A DNA stretch of 30,532 bases from JANWLD01 sp035700225 (GTDB taxonomy: Bacteria > Patescibacteriota > Saccharimonadia > Saccharimonadales > 2-12-FULL-41-12), in NCBI GenBank assembly GCA_035700225.1, contig DASSOT010000064.1, positions 1-30,532 of the forward strand. The letters run 5' to 3'. A program made the position numbers and the translations under genes. The notes beneath the pieces are model-generated. The model made no database searches, was not told the origin of the DNA, and saw nothing but the letters and a program-made list of their open reading frames with translations. This document shows positions 7,406 through 13,851 of this stretch, in pieces (position 1 is the first letter of the stretch; each line of letters opens with the position of its first letter).

Positions 7406-9046
7406 ATGCAAAAAATATTCAGCCTGTTTTCGGTACTACTCTTTTGTTTGATTTTTGCGCCTCCTACATTGACTGCTAGGGCCATGGGCGAAAGTATTGA
7501 TGGTGAAGGATTCTCTAATTTAGTTATTAGCGAAATCCAGACCGGTGGTTGTAGTACATACGATAGTCTGGAGTCGGTCACTTGTCTTGACGAAGATGGC
7601 AAAACAGAATTCGTAGAAATTTATAACCCATTAAGCCAAGAAATTGACGTTACAAATTGGGAAATTGATTATACCAGTGCTAGTGGTAAAACAACTACAC
7701 CGCTTTATGTCTTTGATGGAAAGATTTTGCCGAGTTCGTATGTACTTCTGGCGCATGATGGCCATTATGCTGACTTAGCAGACGCAGTCTTCGGTGTAAA
7801 TGATACGAAGTCATCCGGTATGCTGGCACGTTCTGGTGGGCATATACAAATTAAAGATGACACGGGGCAAATTATTGATATGGTTGGCTGGGGTAGTGCC
7901 GTACAGATTGATTTTTGGCCTATTGTAACCGAGATTCCTCCTGGTTTTTCCACCAAACGAATTATGCCGGATGACGCACTTTTTGATACAGGAATAGCCT
8001 TTTTAGCACCCACATTACCGATTGATTTAGCGGCAGGTGGGTACATTATTAATCAGCAGACTGGAGATGGTACGGGTTACGGTAACCAAGACGGTGATAA
8101 TAATTCCGACAATGGTGATACAGATACCGGGGGTATGGGTGGCGGTGATTCGCAAGCTCAGACGAGTTGCGACGGCATTATCATAAGCGAACTTTTGGTG
8201 AACCCTGGCGGCTCTGACAGTGGTCATGAGTTCATCGAACTACACAACCCGACAGACAAGACCATTTCCATTACCGGCTGTAAATTACAAACTACCGACA
8301 GCTCAAAAATGTATGAATTTACGGATAAAGAGATTAGTCCGGGCGAGTACCTGGCTTTTTACAATGACCTTACCGGTCTGACTTTGACCAATTCCGGCGG
8401 CGGAAAAGTCTTTTTAGTAAGCCCCGACGAATCGGAAGATATCTACGAGTCTGATTACCCTGCGAGCCTGGATGACGATGTTTCCTGGTCGCTGATTGAC
8501 GGCAAGTGGGCACAGACTTTTTCGGTTACGCCCGGCGCGAAAAACAAGCTTTTGGCGCTAAAGCCTTGCCCTGCCGGTGAATTCCGAAATCCCGGCACGA
8601 ACAGATGTAACAATATCATTGAAGAAGCAGGTGGCTTGGCCCCTTGCGCACCAGGCAAAGAAAGAAACCCGGATACTCATAGGTGTCGGAATATTACTTC
8701 TTTAAGCTCCACGCTGAAACCTTGCGCCTCCGACCAGTTCCGCAATCCTGCTACCAACCGTTGCAAAAAATTGGGATCCGCCGGAAGTACGCTCAAACCG
8801 TGCGAGCCGGGACAGTATCGCAACCCGGCTACTAACCGATGCAAGAAGAAAGCCAGTGTTGCTGTATCTGGTACGAACCAGATTAATGATGTGAAAGACG
8901 TGCTGTCAGAAAGCACCGGCGCCGATAACTCAAATTGGACTATTGCCGCGGTGGGCGTGTTCGGAGCGCTTGGTTACAGTATATGGGAATGGCGTAATGA
9001 GATAATGCAGTTCATGTCAGGGCTAAAAAAGCAGTTTTCTTCCTAA
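7406..9046 (+). CDS. Surface protein: two lamin-tail domains, four C-x12-C repeats, C-terminal anchor
   Basis: Protein of 546 aa. Signal peptide at about 1-26 (KIFSLFSVLLFCLIFAPPTLTARA). First lamin-tail (LTD) domain at about 37-170, with NLVISEIQTGG and EFVEIYNPLSQEIDVTNWEI. A Gly/Asp/Asn-rich linker spans about 215-250. Second LTD at about 255-378 (IIISELLVNPGGSDSGHEFIELHNP). Then four repeats of the form KPCxxGxxRNPxTNRC with Cys pairs at 388/401, 414/427, 440/453 and 466/479. The period is exactly 26 residues. A single membrane helix at about 511-528 and a short basic tail end the protein. The topology suggests an exported, membrane-held surface protein with disulfide-bonded or ligand-binding repeats. 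LTD proteins with similar Cys repeats are, to my recollection, common in Saccharibacteria. The function is unknown; adhesion or nuclease association are guesses. Confidence 0.88.
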   Translation: MQKIFSLFSVLLFCLIFAPPTLTARAMGESIDGEGFSNLVISEIQTGGCSTYDSLESVTCLDEDGKTEFVEIYNPLSQEIDVTNWEIDYTSASGKTTTPLYVFDGKILPSSYVLLAHDGHYADLADAVFGVNDTKSSGMLARSGGHIQIKDDTGQIIDMVGWGSAVQIDFWPIVTEIPPGFSTKRIMPDDALFDTGIAFLAPTLPIDLAAGGYIINQQTGDGTGYGNQDGDNNSDNGDTDTGGMGGGDSQAQTSCDGIIISELLVNPGGSDSGHEFIELHNPTDKTISITGCKLQTTDSSKMYEFTDKEISPGEYLAFYNDLTGLTLTNSGGGKVFLVSPDESEDIYESDYPASLDDDVSWSLIDGKWAQTFSVTPGAKNKLLALKPCPAGEFRNPGTNRCNNIIEEAGGLAPCAPGKERNPDTHRCRNITSLSSTLKPCASDQFRNPATNRCKKLGSAGSTLKPCEPGQYRNPATNRCKKKASVAVSGTNQINDVKDVLSESTGADNSNWTIAAVGVFGALGYSIWEWRNEIMQFMSGLKKQFSS

Positions 9047-9069
9047 AAAAAGCCCCATAAAAGGCGAAA

Positions 9070-9087
9070 ACAGGTCCGCAGACCTGT
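9070..9087. terminator. Hairpin after lamin-tail gene
   Basis: ACAGGTC (9070-9076), loop CGCA, GACCTGT (9081-9087). On the minus strand it is followed by TTTTCGCCTTTT, so it could end the yggT transcript; the plus-strand tail is not U-rich. Confidence 0.45.
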
Positions 9088-9103
9088 CTTCTGAGAAACG
9101 TAT

Positions 9104-9212
9104 TTTGGATAAACCTCACACATTTCCTATACACCAATTTACTCCCATGCCATATGTATGTCAACAATAACATTTCCCTATGTGTATAAACTGTGAATAA
9201 ACATGTGGACAA
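9104..9212. promoter_or_regulatory. Cluster of DnaA-box-like 9-mers
   Basis: Three same-strand 9-mers start at 9181 (TGTGTATAA), 9192 (TGTGAATAA) and 9204 (TGTGGACAA), about one helical turn apart. They are reverse complements of TTATACACA, TTATTCACA and TTGTCCACA. The first two fit TTWTNCACA exactly and the third has one mismatch. A fourth, TTTGGATAA (9104-9112), has one mismatch. They sit in a 175-bp gap between convergent genes, so they are unlikely to be a promoter. Could be oriC, a DnaA-titration site, or chance in AT-rich DNA. Confidence 0.5.
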
Positions 9213-9221
9213 ATGATGTTT

Positions 9222-9536
9222 TTACTTCCTTTTACCCCTGTTATCTGCCGGTGTCAGTACATCCACGAGCATGAGCAAGAGCATGCCGAACAGCGCGTAG
9301 ATCAGTATCGCGAAAAGCGTGTTGAACTCAAAGACATAATGCCTCCCTACCACTTCGTTGTTGAAGATGCCGCGGAACGGATCCAATAGTACCGAGGTAT
9401 TGTCATAAACCCAGCCGACGAAACCGTTCGTCGGGTTCGCCCCGAATAGTTTGAGGACGAACCTCAAACCTAAAAACACCATGACTATGCCGGTGAAGAA
9501 GTTGATTAATCTTGTTGCTAGAACCTGTGGTCTCAT
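9222..9536 (-). CDS. YggT-like small membrane protein
   Basis: Protein of 104 aa with two hydrophobic helices at about residues 10-32 and 70-92, separated by a soluble segment containing YDNTSVLLDPFRGIF. The arrangement, with a short Pro-containing segment (LLDPFR), resembles YggT-family envelope proteins, whose role is poorly defined. The C-terminus is basic (NRGKRK), which would place it in the cytoplasm. The ATG at 9536 has AAGGAG with a 4-nt spacer. It is convergent with the lamin-tail gene across the DnaA-box-like gap and follows the LuxR-type regulator gene in the same orientation, with its own likely promoter. Confidence 0.7.
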   Translation of the reverse strand: MRPQVLATRLINFFTGIVMVFLGLRFVLKLFGANPTNGFVGWVYDNTSVLLDPFRGIFNNEVVGRHYVFEFNTLFAILIYALFGMLLLMLVDVLTPADNRGKRK

Positions 9537-9550
9537 AACGCTCCTTTTCT

Positions 9551-9568
9551 TAACAATTACTTGTTATA
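9551..9568 (-). promoter_or_regulatory. -10 element and inverted repeat before yggT-like gene
   Basis: On the plus strand TAACAA (9551-9556), TTAC, TTGTTA (9561-9566) form a perfect 6-bp inverted repeat. It overlaps a minus-strand -10 TATAAC (9563-9568), the position expected of a repressor operator. No clear -35. Confidence 0.35.
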
Positions 9569-9618
9569 ACAGCCGGCTCGCAAAAAGGATGTTAATTATT
9601 TCATAAGGTCCGCTTGTA

Positions 9619-10326
9619 TCAACGTAGCGGGATGATTGTGGCCGAAGGAGTGCCATCTTCTTCGCTTGGATTCATATTTTTCAGGGAAGCTTCCAGGCCC
9701 GCGCTCATAATCAAGCCTGCGCCTATACGAAGCATGTATAGCTTTTCCAGCTCTTCGTCCGTTCGCTTGAACCAGCCTGTTTCATATGCTCGCCGTATGG
9801 CATGGTTGAGGTCTTTTGCTTCTAGTATTTCCATAATTCTGCTCAGGCGGTTGGTTACCGTGTTGCGGTGAACGCCCAGCTCATCGCCGATTGCAGACAT
9901 ACCGTAACCTCTAGCTATCAGTACCAGTACATCCAGGTGTTTTTGTTTTGGCTCCGGTTTGTCGGCTCCGATATCAGGGTTGACGATGAGTGCTCCTATC
10001 TCTACGGCTTTCACGATGGTTTCGGGCATGGTTTTAGCATTGAATGCCTCCTGTATGGCGTGCCTGTCCTCAATAACGGTGTCAATATCTACTTCGTGTG
10101 GTGGCTTGCTTCTTGATGAACTGCTTTCCTCGGGCGTCATGCCTAGAGAAGTATTCTCCAGTTCCTGCATATGCTCTATAGACAGGGGTATTTCTACTCC
10201 TGTGCGTAGGGCTTCTTCCAGAAGGGCTAAACTCCCCATGAGCTTAGTAGCATCCGCCCCGACTTCTTCAGCCAGGGCTATCATCCGCTCCCCTTCCTCA
10301 ATCTTCGCTGGAGAAAGGTCATTCAT
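9619..10326 (-). CDS. LuxR/GerE-type HTH transcription regulator
   Basis: Protein of 235 aa. The recognisable part is a LuxR-like helix-turn-helix at about residues 127-190 (KQKHLDVLVLIARGYGMSAIGDELGVHRNTVTNRLSRIMEIL, with breaks between helices). The N-terminal 120 residues are Glu-rich and predicted helical, without a receiver or known ligand domain. No membrane segment. Probably a cytoplasmic DNA-binding regulator of unknown signal. The ATG at 10326 lies 8 nt downstream of a -10 and has no Shine-Dalgarno, so the mRNA is probably leaderless. A TTACATT/AATGTAA inverted repeat flanks the promoter and could be its own operator. Upstream and in the same orientation is the metE operon, with 39 bp between. 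Confidence 0.75.
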   Translation of the reverse strand: MNDLSPAKIEEGERMIALAEEVGADATKLMGSLALLEEALRTGVEIPLSIEHMQELENTSLGMTPEESSSSRSKPPHEVDIDTVIEDRHAIQEAFNAKTMPETIVKAVEIGALIVNPDIGADKPEPKQKHLDVLVLIARGYGMSAIGDELGVHRNTVTNRLSRIMEILEAKDLNHAIRRAYETGWFKRTDEELEKLYMLRIGAGLIMSAGLEASLKNMNPSEEDGTPSATIIPLR

Positions 10327-10363
10327 TTACATTATTTATACTATAAAAAATGTAATCTGTCTA
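10327..10363 (-). promoter_or_regulatory. Leaderless promoter with flanking inverted repeat
   Basis: Minus strand: -35 TAGACA (10358-10363), 17-nt spacer, -10 TATAAA (10335-10340), ATG at 10326. TTACATT (10327-10333) and AATGTAA (10349-10355) form a perfect 7-bp inverted repeat spanning the -10: a candidate autoregulatory operator. Confidence 0.55.
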
Positions 10364-10365
10364 AT

Positions 10366-11526
10366 CTATAGCGCCTCCCTGGCCAGCTGTGTGCCCTCGG
10401 TTACCGCAACAAGTTTTTTAAGGGCGATGTCCCATGTCCGTGTGCGAAGGCCGCAATCCGGCGACGGATAGACAAGACGCGGGCTATCCATTATATCTAC
10501 GGCTCGGAGCACCCTGTCCCTTACCAGTTCGGGTCCCTCCACGTCGTTGTCATGCACGCTACTTACGCCCAGGCCTATCGTCGTATCCGGAGCATGTCTT
10601 TTGAACTCCTGGAGTATCTCGTAAGCCGGGCGATGGCTCTTATCGGTGCCGAGCTCTCGCGGGTCGCGGTTGGCGAACTCCAGCGAGAATTGCGAACAGT
10701 TCTCTAAATCTTCTATATGCGGGAAAAGCAGTGAATAATCCGAAAAACATATATGCGTACTGAAGTTTCCTTCCAGCCCCTTGACCGATTCGTTGAAGGC
10801 CTGCACGAACAGAGGTACTTCACCGGGAACGGTGGTTGCCGCAGGTTCGTCTATCTGTACCCACTTTGCTCCGGCTTCCAACAAGGACTTTACGTTGGGC
10901 CTTATGACGTTTCGCGCCAGATCGAGCACGAATGCCTCGCGAGCCTTTTCCGGCGATAGCCCGCGTCCCTTTCCATCGGTGCGTGCGTAATATTCGTCGA
11001 AAGACCACGCCGCTATGGTGTAAGCTCCGGTTATCGGGACTTTGATGGCTTTCTCAGTAAGGCCGTTGATACGTTTGAATTCATCATCGTGCCAGGGTTT
11101 CGTCAGAGCTGGATCGCTAACAATGGCTGATTTCTCATATGATTTGTTGTCAAAGGCTCTTACTCTGCCCCTGGATTTGAAACCTTTCGTGCCTTCGACC
11201 GCGGTCTGGTACATCTCTGCCCGGTCCTGCTCGCCGTCGTATAAGATGTCCAGGCCCGCCTTCTCCTGCAGTCTGATGGCGAACCGCGCCGTCAGAAGCT
11301 TTATGGCCGCTCCGGCGGTCTCGTTGAGCTCGCCGTATTCCCCTAAGACGGCCTGGGCGTCAGACAAAATCTGCACCGGCTCGTCCGGGTCGAAGTCCAG
11401 CCTGCGCGCCCATACCTCGGCCTCTTCTATGTGTTGCTCCGTTATCAAACCATCGCGAAACGGCTGGACCCGCCAGTTGGGCTTGGCCAGACTGCCGACT
11501 TCTTGCGTAGGTAATATCTCGCTCAT
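10366..11526 (-). CDS. metE: Cobalamin-independent methionine synthase, catalytic (MetE-C) subunit
   Basis: Transfers a methyl group to homocysteine to make methionine; 386 aa corresponding to the C-terminal half of full-length MetE (about 750 aa). The zinc/homocysteine ligands are visible: His258 and Cys260 in THICFSDYS, Glu283 in SLEFANRD and Cys358 in SPDCGLRTR. QIDEPA at about 225-230 is the other conserved active-site segment. The ATG at 11526 overlaps the stop of the MetE-N gene (ATGA), so the two halves are translationally coupled and probably form one enzyme. Expression is predicted to be controlled by the Met-codon attenuator upstream of the operon. Split MetE is known mainly from archaea and some bacteria. 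Confidence 0.92.
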   Translation of the reverse strand: MSEILPTQEVGSLAKPNWRVQPFRDGLITEQHIEEAEVWARRLDFDPDEPVQILSDAQAVLGEYGELNETAGAAIKLLTARFAIRLQEKAGLDILYDGEQDRAEMYQTAVEGTKGFKSRGRVRAFDNKSYEKSAIVSDPALTKPWHDDEFKRINGLTEKAIKVPITGAYTIAAWSFDEYYARTDGKGRGLSPEKAREAFVLDLARNVIRPNVKSLLEAGAKWVQIDEPAATTVPGEVPLFVQAFNESVKGLEGNFSTHICFSDYSLLFPHIEDLENCSQFSLEFANRDPRELGTDKSHRPAYEILQEFKRHAPDTTIGLGVSSVHDNDVEGPELVRDRVLRAVDIMDSPRLVYPSPDCGLRTRTWDIALKKLVAVTEGTQLAREAL

Positions 11527-12554
11527 TTTTTACTCCTTCCGTTCACCAGGGCCGCTACAAGCCCTATCTGTATTATTTTCTGCTGTGCATAAAAGCGCGG
11601 TACGTGCTCCAGGTCTACCGTATGCGTCAGAGAAACCGAGCTGGTATCCGGGACCGTGGAAGCTTCTTCCAGCCTGCGCGCTACCTCGTCGTCCTCCACA
11701 AAGAGGGTGTTGGCTCCGTCAACCAATCCGGCCAGAAGAGCTCTGCCGCCAAGAGAACCTATCCTTTCTAATGGTGTTTTTTGCAAGTCACAGCCGATTG
11801 ACGATACCGCTACATCCTGTTCCACCACGTCGTTGATAACGGCCGAAGCGTCGCCATTGCTAAAGAAAAGGCTGATATCCAGGCCTTCGTAATCCGAGCC
11901 GAACTTGGATAGGTCCTTATAAAATTCGGCCATAGGCTTAAGATGTTCGATGAACTTGGCTCGTTCTTCCGCAGAGCTGTTTTCGTATGGTATGAATAGC
12001 TCATGGAAAAGTACGCTTCGCACGCCGCTTTCAATCGCATCGGCCAATAGCTGGCTGTATAGGGCGTTTGATAGCGCCAGAGCGTTCTTATCCGGTATGC
12101 CTGTGGTATCCGCAAGCCTGTAGAACGCGTACGGCGACAGAAAAGTCGGCTGATAAGCGGAATCGGAGCCGGTAAGGCTTAGCCAGTCGAGATATTGTTT
12201 GTGGGGGTAAGTTTCCTGTTTTTCCGGCAAATCCTCCAGAACAGGCTGGCGGTAAAAAGTGTTGGTGTCGAACCAGCGGGTTACCGCAGACTTGTCCAGG
12301 TCGCCCCGAAAACCGCTGAATAGCCGGGCTGAATCGCGCAGGTAGTCCGATTCGCTTGCCCCTGCCCAGTCGCCGCTTCTAAAATCTATACCGGCGGCTT
12401 CTAAAACCCCGGAATATACGCCGAAATCAGCGCTGGCCTGGGCGTCGTATTCTTCGGCCGTAGCTCTGCCCCGGTCTATATCACTGCTTATCTGTAAAAG
12501 TTCCGCGCTGGGCGGGGCGAAACCATACACGGTACTTGTTATTCGTTCTGACAT
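11523..12554 (-). CDS. MetE N-terminal-domain-like subunit
   Basis: Protein of 343 aa that corresponds to the N-terminal, folate-binding barrel of MetE. Supporting segments are FLSPYAFYRLAD, DISLFFSNGDASAVINDV (like the TYFGD strand region), VAVSSIGCDLQKTP and ALLAGLVDGANTLFVED (like LGVVDGRN). It is divergent in detail, so the assignment leans on gene order: it directly precedes and overlaps MetE-C. In full-length MetE this half binds the methyl-tetrahydrofolate polyglutamate tail and has lost catalytic residues. The ATG at 12554 has AGGAGG with an optimal spacer; a start six codons earlier would run through the Shine-Dalgarno. First structural gene after the attenuator terminator. Confidence 0.82.
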   Translation of the reverse strand: MSERITSTVYGFAPPSAELLQISSDIDRGRATAEEYDAQASADFGVYSGVLEAAGIDFRSGDWAGASESDYLRDSARLFSGFRGDLDKSAVTRWFDTNTFYRQPVLEDLPEKQETYPHKQYLDWLSLTGSDSAYQPTFLSPYAFYRLADTTGIPDKNALALSNALYSQLLADAIESGVRSVLFHELFIPYENSSAEERAKFIEHLKPMAEFYKDLSKFGSDYEGLDISLFFSNGDASAVINDVVEQDVAVSSIGCDLQKTPLERIGSLGGRALLAGLVDGANTLFVEDDEVARRLEEASTVPDTSSVSLTHTVDLEHVPRFYAQQKIIQIGLVAALVNGRSKK

Positions 12555-12578
12555 TTTTCCTCCTAAAATCAATGAAAT

Positions 12579-12602
12579 AAAAAAACCGGCCCGAGGCCGG
12601 TT
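12579..12602 (-). terminator. Attenuator terminator in metE leader
   Basis: Minus-strand RNA: AACCGGCC (12602-12595), loop UCG, GGCCGGUU (12591-12584), then a run of U (about 12585-12579). An 8-bp GC-rich stem plus U-tract is a classic intrinsic terminator. It lies only about 25 nt before the metE-N start codon, downstream of the leader ORF, so it must be conditionally bypassed for the operon to be expressed. Confidence 0.9.
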
Positions 12603-12625
12603 GATATTTCAAAGATTAGAAAGAA

Positions 12626-12694
12626 TTACAAGACCGGCCCCGGGCGTACCATAGGCATACACATTTTCGCCTGAAAAATGTAACGTTTAGTCAT
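12626..12694 (-). CDS. Met-rich leader peptide of metE attenuator
   Basis: A 22-codon ORF in the metE leader: MTKRYIFQAK followed by MCMPMVRPGPVL, then TAA. Codons 11, 13 and 15 are Met and codon 12 is Cys. An internal ATG at 12664 would give only the last 12 residues. The codons CCG-GGG-CCG-GTC (12643-12632) double as the antiterminator strand, complementary over about 11 bp (one G-U) to the 5' arm of the downstream terminator. A ribosome stalled at the Met codons for want of Met-tRNA would leave that strand free. One that reaches the stop codon would cover it and let the terminator form. The ATG at 12694 lies next to a candidate -10 and has no Shine-Dalgarno. Inferred entirely from sequence; no homologue is recalled. 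Confidence 0.75.
   Translation of the reverse strand: MTKRYIFQAKMCMPMVRPGPVL
12661..12681 (-). promoter_or_regulatory. Candidate pause hairpin in metE leader
   Basis: Minus-strand RNA ACAUUUUUC / GAAAAUGU with loop AGGC: 8 pairs with one bulged U. It precedes the Met-codon cluster, where a 1:2 pause hairpin would be expected. It also sequesters the internal AUG at 12664. Confidence 0.4.
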
Positions 12695-12702
12695 AGCTAT
12701 AT

Positions 12703-12731
12703 AAGCTACTTCAAATTTACGTTTCAGTCAA
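12703..12731 (-). promoter_or_regulatory. metE leader promoter
   Basis: Minus strand: -35 TTGACT (12726-12731), 17-nt spacer, -10 TAGCTT (12703-12708), ATG of the leader ORF 8 nt downstream at 12694. The -10 is weak except at its three key positions (T, A, final T). TATATA (12698-12703) is an alternative -10 without a good -35. Confidence 0.45.
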
Positions 12732-12745
12732 ACAGTTGCTATAAT
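12716..12745 (+). promoter_or_regulatory. serC promoter
   Basis: -35 TTTACG (12716-12721), 18-nt spacer, consensus -10 TATAAT (12740-12745). It is divergent from and overlaps the metE leader promoter, so the two operons may compete for polymerase. Confidence 0.6.
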
Positions 12746-12777
12746 TAAGTGTAAACCTGAGGGAAATCGAGACAAAA

Positions 12778-13851
12778 ATGAAGAGGGTATACAACTTCAG
12801 CGCCGGTCCGGCTATGCTTGCGGAAGAAGTTCTGCAAAAAGCCGCCGATGAGATATTGGACTATGAAAATCACGGCATGAGCGTGATGGAAATGAGCCAT
12901 CGCGGTAAAGAGTTCCTCCAAATTGCCGAAGAAACCGAAGCGGACCTTCGCGAGCTGATGAAAATACCCGCCAACTACAAGGTGCTGTTTTTGCAGGGCG
13001 GCGCTACGGGACAATTCGCGGCAATACCTATGAACCTCTCTGCGCCCGGTGAGAAGGCCGATTATATAATGACCGGTCTTTGGGGCAAAAAGGCTGTCAA
13101 AGAGGCTGGAAAGTACCTTGACGTGAACGTAGCGGCACAAAGCGAGCCGTTCAATACGGTGCCGGAGCAAAAATCATGGAAATTATCGGATAATCCCGCA
13201 TATGTGCACATAACCTCTAACGAAACTATTAACGGCGTAGCCTTTAACTACACCCCTGAGGTAGAAGCACCTCTGGTAGCGGACATCAGCTCGATGATAC
13301 TTAGCGAACCGCTGGACGTGAGCAAGTACGGCGTGCTTTACGCCGGCGCGCAGAAGAATATCGGCCCTGCCGGCCTGACCATAGTCATAGTGCGCGAAGA
13401 ACTGCTGGGCAAAGCCCGCGAAGACACCCCCATGATATGGAACTGGTCGGAAAAGTCCGTTTCCGGCTCTATGCTTAACACTCCGCCGACTTATAGCTGG
13501 TACATAGCCGGCCTGGTATGCAAATGGCTCAAATCCAAAGGCGGTGTCGAAGGAATCGCCAAGGTCAACAAAAGAAAGGCCGAAAAGCTGTATACCGCCA
13601 TAGATGAATCTGATTTTTACAAGAACGAGGTGGACATGCAGTATCGTTCCAAGATGAACGTGGTCTTTACCCTGCCCGACCCGGAGCTGGACAAAGCTTT
13701 CAAGGAGCAGGCTCACGCCCGGGGGCTGAAAAACCTGGGTGGCCATAGGAGCATCGGCGGTATGCGCGCCAGCATATACAACGCCATGCCCGAAGAAGGC
13801 GTAGACGAGTTAATTAAATTTATGGAGGAGTTCGAAAACAACAATGGCTAA
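12778..13851 (+). CDS. serC: Phosphoserine aminotransferase
   Basis: PLP enzyme converting 3-phosphohydroxypyruvate and glutamate to phosphoserine (357 aa, family length). It starts NFSAGPAMLAEEVL as usual for SerC. Substrate/PLP segments are MSHRGKEF, FLQGGATGQFA and ITSNETINGV. The PLP lysine is Lys193 in YAGAQKNIGPAG, and the C-terminus has GLKNLGGHRSIGGMRASIYNA. The ATG at 12778 has only a distant GAGGG. It overlaps serA by 8 nt, so the two are one operon. No serB (phosphatase) is seen in this window. Confidence 0.97.
   Translation: MKRVYNFSAGPAMLAEEVLQKAADEILDYENHGMSVMEMSHRGKEFLQIAEETEADLRELMKIPANYKVLFLQGGATGQFAAIPMNLSAPGEKADYIMTGLWGKKAVKEAGKYLDVNVAAQSEPFNTVPEQKSWKLSDNPAYVHITSNETINGVAFNYTPEVEAPLVADISSMILSEPLDVSKYGVLYAGAQKNIGPAGLTIVIVREELLGKAREDTPMIWNWSEKSVSGSMLNTPPTYSWYIAGLVCKWLKSKGGVEGIAKVNKRKAEKLYTAIDESDFYKNEVDMQYRSKMNVVFTLPDPELDKAFKEQAHARGLKNLGGHRSIGGMRASIYNAMPEEGVDELIKFMEEFENNNG

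Noticed and set aside
11042..11836. Open frame of 264 codons on the plus strand
   Set aside because: Antisense to the MetE genes, whose zinc ligands and overlap are clear. The frame lacks any domain and has low-complexity Ser/Pro content.
12555..12700. SAM, cobalamin or T-box riboswitch before metE
   Set aside because: No conserved SAM-I core, T-box sequence or B12-box was found by eye. The Met-codon leader ORF and overlapping antiterminator explain the leader better.
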